A stretch of 64,000 nucleotides of DNA from Tretioscincus oriximinensis (GCA_022410635.1 JAJVDF010000161.1:947007-1011006); one strand, 5' to 3'; positions 11,363-23,740 are shown, counted from the first letter of the stretch. Program-made: numbers and translations. The notes: generated by a model not told the origin, from the sequence alone.

Positions 11363-13700
11363 TAAATTGAGTTTTTAGGAAGATATTGTTATTAATGGCT
11401 GTTGGCAAGTATTTGTCCAAACACAATCACTAAAATTTGAACCAACTCAATTTGGCTGGTTGAAACTCAAAAACTGAGAAGGAATGTTTGGCTATGTCTT
11501 CCAATTGTAGCTCTTTCAGCATGCCAAATTCAATTCTAGTATACCTTCAGGTATAGGGCAGGGTAGAAGTATAAATATATATATATATTTTAAATTCAAG
11601 AAAGGAATTAAATGGTTAGCTGCCAGTTACCTAATCTGATCACCTGCAAGATAGGGAATGCCATGGGGATCTTTGGATTAGAGAAACAAAGTAGGATGAT
11701 AAGAACACAGCTAGTCCATGAATCATTTATATGAGCTCTCCATTGGTTCACTTCAGTATCAAACTGCAGTCCCTTGAACTTGATGAGCCTTGGATCTCTA
11801 TGGTACTCCTCAAACATTCAGATTAGCCAAAATCAGATTTGCACGTCAAGTAGCAAGAGTGGTACTAATTCCTTATTAAGTAGATTCTCACTAATGTTTC
11901 AAGAAACTGCAGAATTGTTTAACAATAATTTAATATGTCAAACTCCAATATAGCCCAGCATTGTCGAGAACACCACACTGAACATAGCCTCTTTCTGTGT
12001 CTGAAAATTATGAATACATAACAGGATTTTTGAATTGTAAATGATAGAAAATTAATTATTAACACGACCTGAATGCCTTTTACTAAAGAAAACATCTCCC
12101 GTGCTGCAAATGAAAATAAGGATTTACTATAATTGATAGATCCCTTCTTTGCATTGTTCAGACTAGAGATTTGTGAGTTATTGCAAGCTAAATCCTCTTC
12201 AGACATTAGCTCAGTGTATGGCTGAAGGGTTGAAAGCAAATGCTAGCATGTTGCTGAATAAATTGCAAATCAAAGGGAATGGAATTACTGCCATGTAAAN
12301 CACAATCTGCTTAGTCCTGTTTAGCCCTTACCAAAAGGACTGTGTCTAAAAATAGCCGCTTGAAGTTTTCTATACTCAAACTTGCTTCTCTCTGTGCATA
12401 GAAATGTGTGACTATTTCTTAGCTTTTCTGTTATAGCTCTGAAAATCTACCTTTATATTTTTTTTCAATAGAAATGCTTATTCTAGAGAGCACTGTAGAA
12501 ATATCCATGTGTGTAAGAGAGAGAGAACGGTGATGCTTCTTGAGTACTTATGACTCCTTTGGAGGGTGATGACAGCCAGGCAGGCTTGTTTCCACTCAAA
12601 AGTAGGTGTGACCAAGCCATTCCAGAAATAAATGGTTTGAAATCCATATCTGTCAAGAAATGGACTATTGTACTAGAGTAAGACCACTTCCTAAAAAACT
12701 GTCATTCAGTCTCTGTAAGAGATTTCATTTCTATTNCTTTATACAGTTATGACTGAAGACGGCTTTTCTTAGTTGGCCATATCAGTGGGTTAAGTCTCCA
12801 TTTCAGAGTACCTGAAGCTAACACCAGTTCACAGAATAGCTTAAACTACTATAATAGTACCATCATCATCCTAAGCTTGTTTTGTCTTCATTTAGTTGTG
12901 AAAAATGTAATTGATATAGCTAAGCTCCTGCTATCAACCACTATGAAATGGTCATTAAAGTTATTCACATAACCCTTGGGAAGCTTTCATATAACACTGC
13001 TTTGATATATAATCACTGCATTTTGCTCATTTCTCTTCCATCTGACTGTACTTGAGTTGTAACCCATCAGCCAGTGTCTACCTGCAATCATAATTCCCCT
13101 TTGTATATTATTGATCAAAAAGGGAAGGATAAAAGAAAAAAATCATCTTCAAGTTTCATAATGTCTTCAAGTTTGCTTGAGCAAACATTGCATATAAGAN
13201 CTCAATCACTTTACTCAAATATGGATGTAGTGTTCAGGTTTTGGTGCAAGGGATGCATTTTTATTTGATATTCGTATTAACACTGCACGTATAAAAAAAC
13301 TTCATAGAACGAAGTAGGTTGCTTTCAATAAAATCAACAAAGGCCAAATTAATAGGAGAAACATTCACAATTATTATTCATTTTGTGGTTCCCCAATCAT
13401 TCACGAAACATTTTAAAACTTACCTTAAATTTAGCCTCCGGAATTAGCCTTACCTTAAATTAATGTCCGGAAAAACATGATCACAATTGCGCCTCACCTA
13501 CCTTCATGTTTCCATGCTGCTCCACTACATTATCTAGCAAATTCATCAAATGACAAGCCCCGTAAGGCATTGCTGTACTTGCCTTACTACAATTCACAGC
13601 ATTATTTTCAAGCCAATAGGCAAATAACTTTTACATGTAGCCTCACAGTTTCATGAGATTTGCCAAGTTCACTTTACTGAAATGTCCTTTTTTGGAAGAC
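11363..13700. other. No gene or assignable repeat recognised
   Basis: AT-rich intronic sequence with scattered single Ns. A short (AT)n run lies at 11575-11590. No coding signal on either strand. Confidence 0.45.
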
Positions 13701-13785
13701 ATTTTTTTTTTGCGGGGGTGGGGGGAATATCCACTTAGTATTGCACAAACCTGAGGTGGCTTGAAATTCAGCAACCATGGGCCTT

Positions 13786-13830
13786 TGTAGCAAGTGGATT
13801 GCTGAACCTATGCGACCTCTTGGGGTGGAC
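13786..13830. repeat. Low-copy repeat, GGATTGCTGAA motif, copy 1
   Basis: The segment TAGCAAGTGGATTGCTGAAC resembles segments near 36092 and 54768 (TTTTAG-GAAT-GATTGCTGAAA, then TG-GTGAGCA). It is probably one end of a short, old transposon. Boundaries are not resolved, and this copy is the weakest of the three. Confidence 0.3.
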
Positions 13831-13999
13831 TGAATGCTGCTTCCAACTCACTAAAAATTGTGAGTGGGGATGGGCCTTTACTTTGTGTGGACTACTTGTA
13901 AGTAATCCACAATCACTTTCTGCGTTGTGAAAACATTCCTGCAAGATGTCCAAATGTTGCATTCTAATATTTCTATTTCTACACATCATGTGGCATGCT

Positions 14000-15380
14000 C
14001 TCATGCTTCCTGCTGCTGGCTGAGGAGAATGCTAAAGGCAGGAAATGTTTCCCTCAGCCAAATGATGGAAATAGTTCCTAGCAATTCTTTCTGTACAAAA
14101 ATGGGGAAAAGCCCTGAGAATTATATAATGCATATATTGTTAAGGACTCAGTTGTATTTTGTCACATATCCAGAATGTGGTTACTCTTGTGTGAGCTGGT
14201 TGATGTTCTTAATGCTATATGAACACTTGGCAGCTTTGTGTACATATTGAAAGAGGCCCATTTGTCTTTCTTTAGCAGGTACCCATTCTACTCTAATTCT
14301 ATTTGTGACCACTGTATGCATGAGCATGTATTAGGGTCCCAATTATGGTTACAATGTTTAAAATGCATACAAAAGAAGGACCCAGAAGAGGATGACATTT
14401 TTTTCATGTAAAGAAGTGAGCCCTTTAAAGGCCCTTAAATGTTCGTGTTTGATAATCTATTGCTGCTCTAAATGTATAATGGTAGCAGAAGATTTTATTG
14501 CACATCTTTTTCTATAAGTGGAGAAAAACCCCAGGTAGCCAAAGCTAGCTGAACACACACTCTAAACTAATGGGTCTGGATCAGCCAGAAAAGCATGGAC
14601 TACCATAGTAACATCTTTTTGATGATCCAGTTCTGCTAGCCCTGTTCCACCTCTACCCTGAAATTTCTGGACAGGGCTNTAACTCCTTCCTACAGAGACT
14701 AGGAACAAATGTTTCTTGAAGCAGAGCATCTGAGTGATCAATTTCAAAGGTGCAGTTTAGTGCACTATTAAAAAGGATCCACTAGCATTCACACAAACAT
14801 ATATGCTTATCCTCTGCAGGTTTTTGTGCTCTGGGCCATGACCTAGTAATACCAACCAGTGTTCCCTAATTGGAATTATGCTTCATCCAGTCTCATGGAA
14901 CAAACTAGCAGGGGAAACACCTCACATATCTGCTCTAAACAAATCCAAGAATGAATATAGAAAGGGCCTATATTACCAGTAATACCAATAATGTTACAAC
15001 AGATATTAATTACATTTATGTCGACAATCTCTCTGTATGTATTTCCCATATATGTCCGGGGTGAACACAATCCAGGACACGTCCAGGATGAAATCCAGCC
15101 ACCTGATTGGCTAAAATATGCCTGCATTCTGAACAGCCAGACTGAGCAGCAAAAAGCCCAACAAACATGGTAACCGCAAGCACAAACGATAGTGATGGCG
15201 TAGCCATTGCCCATTCAGAAAAACATAAACTCTATGCTTGGAGTTTAAGGCACCTCCTGAATGGATGAGCAGCTTCTCAGATTAAAAAAGGCAGACTGGA
15301 GCTTACTAAACGGGAGGAATTGAACCTTCTGAAATATTGGGACAGCTGCCTTTTTTCCTATCACAGACAGGGAANAAACA
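14000..15380. other. No gene recognised
   Basis: Intronic sequence. Around 15050-15090 a CCGGGGTGAAC and CCAGGACACGTCCAGG stretch hints at an old MITE end, but no matching opposite terminus was found. Short ORFs here lack any recognisable domain. Confidence 0.35.
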
Positions 15381-15389
15381 GAAGAGGTA

Positions 15390-15800
15390 ATAGAAGTTTG
15401 GAGCACCAACAAGGGAGGGGGCCTTCTGGGGAGATTCAGAGGGAAGGGGGAGGGAGTGGATGGACAGAAGAGCGGGGCACAGGGAGGATGCTGAGTGGAG
15501 GATGCTAAGGGGGTGGATGGACAGGGGAGAAGCCTCTGCGGGATGCAGAGGGGAGAGCACTGAGTATTTAGGTGAGGTGTTTGGGGTGCCTTGGAATAGA
15601 GTGAAGTGGCTTGGGGTGGGGTGGGAAGATAGGAGGGAAGGGAACAGAGGGAGGAAGATAGAAAGGAGAAATGGAAGGTGGAGAGAAAAGGGCATCTGAG
15701 GAGATAGATGGGAGTTGGGGGACAGGGAAGGTGAAACCCATGCCCACATGGGATGGAGTGGTTTGGGGTGGCTGGCTTGGGGTGGGGAAANAGCTAGAGT
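15390..15800. repeat. Purine-rich, G-rich tract on the + strand
   Basis: About 400 bases dominated by G and A on the + strand, with many GGG and GGGG runs (for example 15413-15455 and 15615-15625) and repeated GGGTGGATGGACAG and GAGGATGCT words. The complementary strand gives a Pro/Ser/Leu-rich 171-residue frame that resembles no protein. Several GGG runs are close enough to form G-quadruplexes. Confidence 0.6.
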
Positions 15801-17689
15801 GCCCATTCTATCCCCAAACATGAATAGACTTATTTCCCTAGTTATATTTAATAGTAATAAACCATTAAAAATAAATTTAAAGTAACCACATTTCCAGACA
15901 AATTTATTGCCAATGGGAAAAAATGCACACCATTAGTTTAAGATTAACTTTTGATGCACCTCCCTTTTGTTAGATATATCCAACAACATGTGTTTATATA
16001 TGTTTAAATAGCTGTCAGTCAATATAATAGTCCCTAGGAATCACTTTTCATGCTAATCACATCATTTACATATTTCTTTAAATAATGNTCCCTTTGCTAA
16101 AATGTCATGTTTTGCAACTAAGCTACATTGGAATGACTAATTTTGCAGGGATATTTGATAGGTGCTATTTAGCAAACAAAGTGAACAAAGTTATCTTCAA
16201 GTTATAGCAAGGCAAAGAGTGACAAATTTAAAAGCATATCATGTTTTCTCCAGTTTGCTGATTGTGTCCATAACATTAAAAACGTAATACTAATGTGGGT
16301 TATAATAGTGAATTCCAAGTACATGAAAGAAATTGCTATTGTGCCCTAGAGNCAACCATGTTCAGAATGATTATGATTGTACATGTTGTGTATGAATTGT
16401 GGATAACAGAGGAATGGGAAAAGGAGAATAAATCATCAGAGTACTACCATATATATTAGAAGATAACTCTTTGCTTTTATAGTGTCTTTTTGGGAGAATA
16501 TTTATGTCCAATGGCTGAAGGCTTTCTGTGAGTTTATTTTTCCAGCTGAACAAGGTGTGTAAGACATAACGGGTCTGAAAGACTATGGAAACAGATTTTC
16601 TGGCAAGATATGTTTAGGAGGAATCCTATTTACAGGGAATAGTGATTAAAAGATACGATGCTTTGTGACTGGTTGTCAGTCCAGACAGTATAAGCCTGGC
16701 AAAAAGAAGTCAATCACTTCTATCATAATGAGGATCCTACTGTGATATAATTTCCAAACAACTTGGCAAAATTTCCTCAGACAATCTATTAATTGTTAGT
16801 GCCGTGGTAGAAGATATCAGGCCATCAGTAGTTGTAAAGTGGAGGAAAGTATATCCTGGACATATCCAGGTAGAAACTGGACTATCTCCATGAGAATATA
16901 TTTTACAATTATAAATCGGGGCTTGGTACTACTATTGATAATTCAAGTTTTATCCTTTTTCTAGGGCTTTGATTGAGGGAACAGCATTATCTCTTTGTAT
17001 AGGTACTGTCACTGTTTTAGCTTTTCTATTTATATTTTATCTACTTTTATAATTATAAAAATGCAAATAAAATTCAGACTCAGAATATGGAATATAAAGT
17101 CTAGACTATGGAAGATAGCTATAGTCTGGACAGATGAACTGACAGAAGAACAGAGAAGAGGTCTAAACAAAACTGAAGTCTTATGTCTGTTAAGTAGCTG
17201 GGGCACGAAAGCCATTTAATTAATACAATCATAGAAATAGGGCAGATGTATGACCTGTGTCAGCCAGCTATTGATACGTCATTTAGGAAACAATCATTTT
17301 GTTAGCATTGAAATAATTTCTCAGCCCCTATTGCATTCCTGATTTCTACAAGGTTTGCTTCCAGTGGCTTAGATGTCAATGGCAAAGAGATAACAGTGAG
17401 CATGTGCCATACACCACTGAAGAGTTATGTTCAATTTCAAACCTCATAACCCTTTTACATTAATTTATATTGAAATATTCTGACTAGAATGCATCCAGCA
17501 TGACCGTTGCCAAATCTTTCTATGAATTTACGAGTCCAAAGGCAGAAAATGAGCTCAGTGTTACTATTACAATTATGTGGTTAATCTCATATCCAATCTG
17601 AATTACTTCAGCTATTTTGGATCCAGTCAGTCTTAGGGACCATCCAGTGTATTTTTAGAGCAATGGGAATGTCATGGGATGGGAATGCT
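15801..17689. other. No gene or assignable repeat recognised
   Basis: AT-rich intron. Only small palindromes such as the CCTGGACATATCCAGG site near 16857 were noticed. Confidence 0.45.
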
Positions 17690-17759
17690 GCTATGGTATG
17701 GTTGATCCACTGTTTGACAGCAACCATAACATAGTTATACAATAAACTCCCAATATTCT

Positions 17760-18170
17760 TTCAGCCCCCCTGTGCTCTCTACTCTGCTCAGCTGAGAGTC
17801 TGTTCTTCCTAGCCTTGCCTCCGCCTCTTTTCACTCTTTGCTCCTACTCTATGGAACTTATTTCCTATTAATCTTCATTCTTGTCTCTCCCTGGTATCTT
17901 TCAAATCTCAACTCAAAACTTTCTTCTTTACTAGCTCTTTTGGTAGGCCTCAATAACAACCTCCTTACAAACTGTACTAAGTATACTGTACTAAGCATCT
18001 GAAGAAGTAGACGTGTCTACGAAAGCTTATGCCACCCACTTTTCTCAAGTTAGTCTCAAAGTGCTGCTAGCTCCTTTGCTGGACTTTCTACTAGACTAAC
18101 ACGGCTATTTCTCTGAAATTGTACTAAGTATACAGTTAGTGCTATATAAGTGATGATGATGTTGATGGAG
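17760..18170 (+). mobile_element. Probable L2-type LINE 3' end, interrupted by a short element
   Basis: The text CTCAACTCAAAACTTTCTTC, then a T-rich stretch, and finally TTAGTGCTATATAAGTGATG with a GATGATG tail resembles an old L2 3' end (GTGCTATATAA then A/T/G repeats). It is interrupted at 17996-18119 by the GAAGAAGTAG element. The 5' limit is uncertain. Confidence 0.45.
17996..18119 (+). mobile_element. Short reptile repeat (GAAGAAGTAG...GAAAGCTTATG type), complete copy with 9-bp TSD
   Basis: The element runs from CATCTGAAGAAGTAG, through TACGAAAGCTTATGCC, GTTAGTCTCAAAGTGCTG and GACTAACACGGCTATTTC, to TCTGAAAT. It is flanked exactly by TGTACTAAG on both sides (17987-17995 and 18120-18128), a 9-bp target duplication. 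The insertion site is itself part of a 14-bp tandem duplication (TGTACTAAGTATAC from 17973). Other copies are at 932, 33530 and 63577. Confidence 0.75.
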
Positions 18171-18179
18171 GATGATGCC

Positions 18180-18900
18180 ATAAACAAGAACCATTTGAAG
18201 GTAGTCTTTGTAAATTTGTAGAAAATGAGTAGAATCAATGTAAACCTCAGTAGCATTGTGATGGTGGTGGTGTGAGGGGGCACCTGTATAAAATATATTA
18301 ATCTTTCAAACTTTAATGTTATTTTAAATTGTTCAACATTTTTAAGGAAGCTAGAAAACGCATACTTTTAATTACCAACATGTACATTATAATATACCCA
18401 TAGGCCTGGTATACCAGTCACTGCAGATTTGCTTTTGTTCACCTCTAATGGTACCTTTAGATACTGTAACATCATATGATGAATATTCCTTATGAATGCA
18501 TCCCATGTGGTGACAGCTGGTGTTTATCACACTCACTGGTTCAAAGACTTATTCGCCTGACATGATGAGCGTAAGCTGTCACAGCTTACAGATATGTTCA
18601 TAAGATTTTAATTTAATTCTGATTCAGTTTTACTAGATAAAATATGATGAGAGAAAACTGACAAATTACTTAATTCACAGTGATCCCACATACTTATTTC
18701 ATGCAGAAGGAGAACAGAAGGTTTCAAGGAATCATCTGTGTGCCAATAAACCCTACTAAAAATTAGAAGGCTCCAAGATTTAGACAGGTAAACTCAGCTT
18801 CCCATTCAATTATTATAGGTATGTTTGGAGGGTTAATGATACGTTACTAATTTGAAATAGATCGGAATCATCGGATGTTTATAGATTGCCATTTGAAAAG
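18180..18900. other. No feature recognised
   Basis: AT-rich intronic sequence with no coding, repeat or RNA signal that I can support. Confidence 0.45.
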
Positions 18901-18901
18901 C

Positions 18902-19206
18902 ACATTTCCTTTGGTGGCACAGAGGTTAAAAGCTTCAGTGTTTCAATAGAGATGCTGGAATTTGAAGCTCTGTCAGTTGGGAGAGAGCTGAGTACCTTCT
19001 GTTGGTCTTAGCTTCAACCAACTCAGCTGTGCAAAAGCAAAAAAACCTGTGAATAGATGTATAGTTACCACCACAATGTGGTGGGGAAGATAGAATAGAT
19101 ATAAGCTTTTGGGTGACAAATAACCTTGTAAGCCACTCTTGAGTCCCTTCAGGTGAGAAGGGTAGGGTATAAAACCCAGAATCCTCCTTCTTCTTCCTTC
19201 TTCTTT
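18902..19206 (+). mobile_element. tRNA-derived SINE with CTT tail, diverged subfamily
   Basis: The layout is the same as the SINE at 10456 but more diverged. The head is GGTGGCACAGAGGTTAAAAG with a degraded B box (GGAATTTGAAGCTC), then CTTAGCTTCAACCAACTCAG, GTTACCACCACAATG, GGGGAAGATAGAAT, AACCTTGTAAGCCACTC, GAGTCCCTTCAGGTGAGAAG, GGTATAAAACCC and CTTCTTC. It looks like an older or sister subfamily. Confidence 0.75.
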
Positions 19207-19209
19207 GTT

Positions 19210-20019
19210 CATTTAATCTGCCTTTTAAAAATGCAGCTTATCCTTGTTAAATGTGTATGATAGTTCCATACTATCATCAAGAGGTAGTGCAAATTCCTTA
19301 CTCTCTGACAATAGAACAATGTCAATGTTCTGGAGCAGTCTTTTGGATACCCAAAATCTCAGCTTCAATGGGTTTACAAGGGATGATGTTCAAGGGTTTG
19401 CAGAAGCATTAAAAATTGTTGTCTTCACAGAGCTTTATTGAGTAAAGTTTGTTGAACTATTTCAAGTCAAAAGCATTCAGAGAAAACTTTGTAATCAAAT
19501 ACATAGCTGACTTTTTTAAGTAAAAAATGAGGCTCATAATACATTGAAATGTGAACCCACACATAATAAAGTATTCATACATTTCATACTCATTGAACAG
19601 ATACATTAAAGCTTACTGATCAACCCAGTCTGGGCTCCAAGACAGTTACAAAGTTGCCCAATATTTTTCTGAAGTGATCTAGCTGTAGATAACTTAAAAT
19701 TAGATGGTTGAAGTACAAATGAATGATGGCAAAATTCATCTCCAGTGTTCTTTTCTTCAGATATTATGGCTAGAAAGCAATAGCAATAGATTTTGCACTT
19801 CTGGGTGGAGAAGAGATACATGTCATTGAGGAACTCTAAAATGTCTTATAATATTGTGGATGAATCTATCCCTAAACAATCTCTAAACCACTTTCTAGAA
19901 AAATTAAAATGGTCTGTAACAGCTTATCAATTATGTCAATTTTTTTGGCCATCACTAAATGAAAGCTTCTAAAATTCTAAGAAAAGTTGCTTCCCAGGTG
20001 AAATTTCAGCTTGTATAAG
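19210..20019. other. No feature recognised
   Basis: AT-rich intron without a supported gene or repeat. Confidence 0.45.
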
Positions 20020-20027
20020 ATCACCAC

Positions 20028-20368
20028 CAGTGCTTTTTTTCCAGAACAAAAGGTGCCGGAACTAACACCGGTNNNNNNNNNNNNNNNNNNNNNNNNNNNN
20101 NNNNNNNNNNNNNNNNNNNNNNNNNNNNNNNNNNNNNNNNNNNNNNNNNNNNNNNNNNNNNNNNNNNNNNNNNNNNNNNNNNNNNNNNNNNNNNNNNNNN
20201 NNNNNNNNNNNNNNNNNNNNNNNNNNNNNNNNNNNNNNNNNNNNNNNNNNNNNNNNNNNNNNNNNNNNNNNNNNNNNNNNNNNNNNNNNNNNNNNNNNNN
20301 NNNNNNNNNNNNNNNNNNNNNNNNNNNGGAACTGCATTCCGGTGCGTTCCGTCACAAAAAAAGCCCTG
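20028..20368. mobile_element. hAT-type MITE with perfect 8-bp TSD, spanning an N gap
   Basis: Left end CAGTGCTTTTTTTCCAGAAC, with GGTGCCGGAACT further in. The right end, read in reverse, is CAGGGCTTTTTTTGTGACGG, with GCACCGGAATGC further in. These inverted ends are flanked by ATCACCAC at 20020-20027 and again at 20369-20376. CAG-GC termini and an 8-bp duplication are typical of hAT elements. The interior is hidden by 255 Ns, so the length is nominal. Confidence 0.85.
20073..20327. other. Assembly gap (255 N)
   Basis: A run of Ns inside the hAT-type element; the ORFs reported across it are meaningless. The gap probably arose because the hidden interior is a multi-copy or fold-back sequence. 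Confidence 0.99.
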
Positions 20369-20379
20369 ATCACCACAGA

Positions 20380-22430
20380 TCAGAGGCAGCTCCATTCTGG
20401 AAGGCTTCCCAATTTGCCACAGAAAAGGGCACCTTCCATTGCTTCAACAGTGATTGTATCAGTAATTATTGTGACACAATTACCATTAGTTTCTGCTTCT
20501 ACAATGATAGAGATAGGGAGTTACAAGCATTGTTTTAGACAACATGTGTCCCTGGTGTGATAGTTAGAAGTGCAACTTCAGTCTAAAATAATAGCACAAA
20601 TTTAAAGGAAATGTATCCTCCCTGCCCATTTTTTTTAATGGTATCATCTAAAGAATACATGTCTGACTAATTTAAAGTTTAATAGCCTAAAACCTTTTTC
20701 TAACCAAGGGACCAATTTCTAGNCTTCTGGAAAACATGAAACAGTTCTTTTTCCATAAGGAAAACACCGAATTTCAATCTTTGTTAAGAAGTTTCATAAA
20801 TATTGTGTGTGTTTTTGACACTCCTCCCCAAACTAAACTATGCAATAATTTGAAATTCAGCTAAAAGAAAAAAAAGGGGGGGGGATGCAAGTAAATCTTC
20901 CTAGAAATAGTAAAGTTGTTTTTTTTCCTTTCCCATTCTGCTATTAAATACATTTACAATTCACCATATAGCAGGTATCTGGAAACTGCGCAAAAACTGC
21001 CTCAGGGATAAAAAGTTTGAAAAGAAAAATGCCAACTGAATACAATTGGCATTCATGAGGAATCTCACATTAGCTGCCTACAAATCAGGAATATGGCAGA
21101 AGATAGAGAAATTGCATACCATGATGTGCTATATCCCTGGCTGGGACTTCTATTGGTTACTATACTGTCAGGTAGGGTAGGATAAGGCTCAAATATTGAG
21201 TCCGGAATCAAAAGGCTAATCTTCATAGTGACAATAGGTGAAGGAAAGGATGAGATGGTAAATAAAAATTCAAAAGACCAGAAATAGAAATAAAAAATGA
21301 AATGTGTGCACCCAGTGCATCCCACACTGAACATTAACGTGAATAATTTATATTTTCCTTCATCCATTGAAATGTTTCTCCTCCCTTTTCTACAGCATGA
21401 CATCTTTCTTTTGGCAGATTATATATGCTGAGGCAAAGGCTTCACATTATTCTTTGTGAACCTGCTGCCTGACAATAATAAGTCTTAATTTTTTTGATGA
21501 AACTACTAAGATATATTGAGCTATGTTCATATCTGGTCATTTTAATCCAGGTATTAGTGCTGAATAATAATTATAATGTCAAAATCAGTTTATAACTTGT
21601 TTTTCCTGATCTCTCCTGGATAAACATTGATTTCATGAAATATGATTAGAACTTTGGTAGATCAGTTATTCCTATAATTATTCTCAAATTAATGTCATAT
21701 TTTCCTAGATCAGAGAAGGGCACTATATCCTTTTAAAATAAATAATCAATATGTCTAAGAAAACAAATCTACTTTTATTATTATTCATTTTCAAATGCTG
21801 TTATCTATAATGNAAGAGAGAAAATTAAAAACATCAAGGGTATTAAAATATGCTATTTTAGTTTCTAATATATCTGGTCAGAGCCATATTTAATATGCAA
21901 AGATTACATGTTTGGCTATAATTATAATCAATGTTTCTATATCATTAGTAGCCTGAGCTTGCCAAACCACAGCTGAGTTTTCTGAATGCACAGATAACAA
22001 CTATGATAACATAATTAAAGGTTTTAAAATTAATGTGGTTACCTTTAGAAAGGATTGCAATTGGATAAAAAGCATAGTTGTTGTTTTTTTTCCTTTCAAA
22101 ATTTAGGTTTATAATTACACAAAGAATTAACTAGTAGATATACTTTTGGTACTGGTAAATATATATGTTTCTTTGTTAATATATATAGCTAGATTACTAG
22201 ACTACCTCCAAATATTACTTATTGATTCTGCAATTTACCTATTTACCAGGATAAAGAACAATCAAAATTATCATATCATTTTCTATACATTATATTTTGC
22301 ATATTTTAGCATTCACTATAGTAGCAGACAGGGCTGTGTTTAGGCAAAATATAGCTACCGACAGTAGTAAGGTGATATTAATTATTGCCTTTATTATTAT
22401 AAAAGCTGAAGTAGCTGAGGGAGGACAGGA
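20380..22430. other. No gene recognised
   Basis: AT-rich intronic sequence. A9G9-type homopolymers occur near 20866-20884. A 112-residue frame on the reverse strand (21065-21403) has no recognisable domain. Confidence 0.45.
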
Positions 22431-22437
22431 AGTAAAA

Positions 22438-22472
22438 TAAATGAAATAAATAAATAAATAAATAAATAAATA
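22438..22472. repeat. (AAAT)n microsatellite
   Basis: ATAAATGAAATAAATAAATA continuing as about seven AAAT units, 60 bp upstream of the fold-back element. Confidence 0.9.
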
Positions 22473-22529
22473 ACAGTCCATGGGCAAAATACAGCAAAAT
22501 ATGGGCCTGGTAGCAGAATGACATTATAG

Positions 22530-23164
22530 CTGGGTCAGTCCACATCAAGTGGACCAGGGGTCCCCAACTGCCAATGTCCAGTTTCAATGAAACTTGGCAC
22601 ATAGATTTGTTATGGTAGCAAAAAATTAGCTCCTGATTCCAAAAACTATGGAGGTTCTCGAGGGCATAAAGGGTAGCAAAATAGCTAAACTTGAGAAACT
22701 CCAAAATTTAAACTGTTAGTAATATACGGGTGAAATTTGGGGAAACAGCATAACATTTGGAGTTCAACACACTGATAAAGTTTCAAAAGCCTTAAACTTG
22801 TGGTTACCATGTGAACCAAATTTAAAGGTCAGGAACAATGTAGGTTTTGCGATTTTGTAGCCCTCTTGTGGCTGCAATAATTTTCAAATTAGTAAAAGAA
22901 AAATTCCTTTGGCAGACCTGTGAAAAAGTTGCTTCTTGTGAGTTCCTCCAAGTTTCAATTTTAGAACTCCTCAAACTTAGCCAAAAATGTTGTGGAGCTC
23001 GCCTTCCATTTCACCACCCTTTAATTTTTTGAATCAGAAGATAAAAAATGCACACCATAGTTTTATACCATAACAAATCTATGTGCCAGGTTTCATTGAA
23101 ATTGGACATAGTCAGATGGGGAATTTTTTTTTAAATTGGTCCACTTGACATAAAATGTGACCAG
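22530..23164. mobile_element. Long-TIR fold-back DNA transposon (635 bp), superfamily unknown
   Basis: The left end CTGGGTCAGTCCACATCAAG with TGGACC matches, in reverse complement, the right end GGTCCACTTGACATAAAATG with TGACCAG. The match continues inward: left TTTCAATGAAACTTGGCACA and TAGATTTGTTATGGTA against the inverse of right TAACAAATCTATGTGCCAGG and TTTCATTGAAATTGGACAT. Weaker pairing (GCTAAACTTGAG against GCTAAGTTTGAG) extends it to over 200 bp per arm. There is no transposase and no clear target duplication. I do not recognise the family. Confidence 0.7.
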
Positions 23165-23541
23165 TGGNAAAAAAATGAAGTATTTCCACTTTATTTCTTG
23201 TGCAGTAATCCAGAGTGGGGTGAGTGGAATAAGAGGATGCCGTGTTATAATATGCTATTTTTATCAGACTAATAATCTACAGAAGGGAGGGGAGCTATAT
23301 TCAGGACTATATTAGGAATACTGTGATCATGTATGACAAATGGGTTTCAATAACATCCTATCTGGATGCAGCCTTAGAAGAATCAGAATTTTTTATTTTT
23401 GGGATTTTTAAACTGCCTGGTCTTAGAGTGATATATGCTTAAATCATCTGCACATGAGAGAAACATACATGGAATATCTAATGCAATGCGGTTCAGTACT
23501 ACACAGCCATGTGTTAAACAAAGCAGCAATTATCTTTACAT

Positions 23542-23740
23542 AGGGTTGCCATATGTCCTGGAAAACCGTGACAATCACGGTTTTAGGGACAATTTTACTG
23601 TCCCGGCTNGATTGAAAAAAAAAGTTTTAAAATCCCGGGTTGCCGCTAGCCCCCCCCCCGCCGCTAACCCCCCCGCGCCGCTAAACCCCCCTGTCGCCTG
23701 CACGCGTGCACGCACCCCCCACCCCACCCCATTTACAGCT
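23542..23740 (-). mobile_element. Truncated relative of the GGGTTGCCATA hAT-like MITE
   Basis: TAGGGTTGCCATATGTCCTG, then TTTTAGGGACAATTTTACTG and TCCCGGCT match the reverse complement of the right end of the element at 42867-43368. The sequence then passes into a C-rich, CpG-containing stretch (23630-23735) and has no matching opposite end. Confidence 0.6.

Noticed and set aside
15306..15821. 171-residue Pro/Ser/Leu-rich reverse-strand frame
   Set aside because: It is the complement of a purine-rich tract; composition alone keeps it open and it contains Ns.
20011..20538. 175- and 124-residue frames across the N-run
   Set aside because: Most of their length is unknown sequence, and the flanks are hAT-type transposon ends.
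23630..23735. CpG island promoter
   Set aside because: It is a short C-rich stretch within a truncated hAT-like MITE, far from any first exon that I can define.
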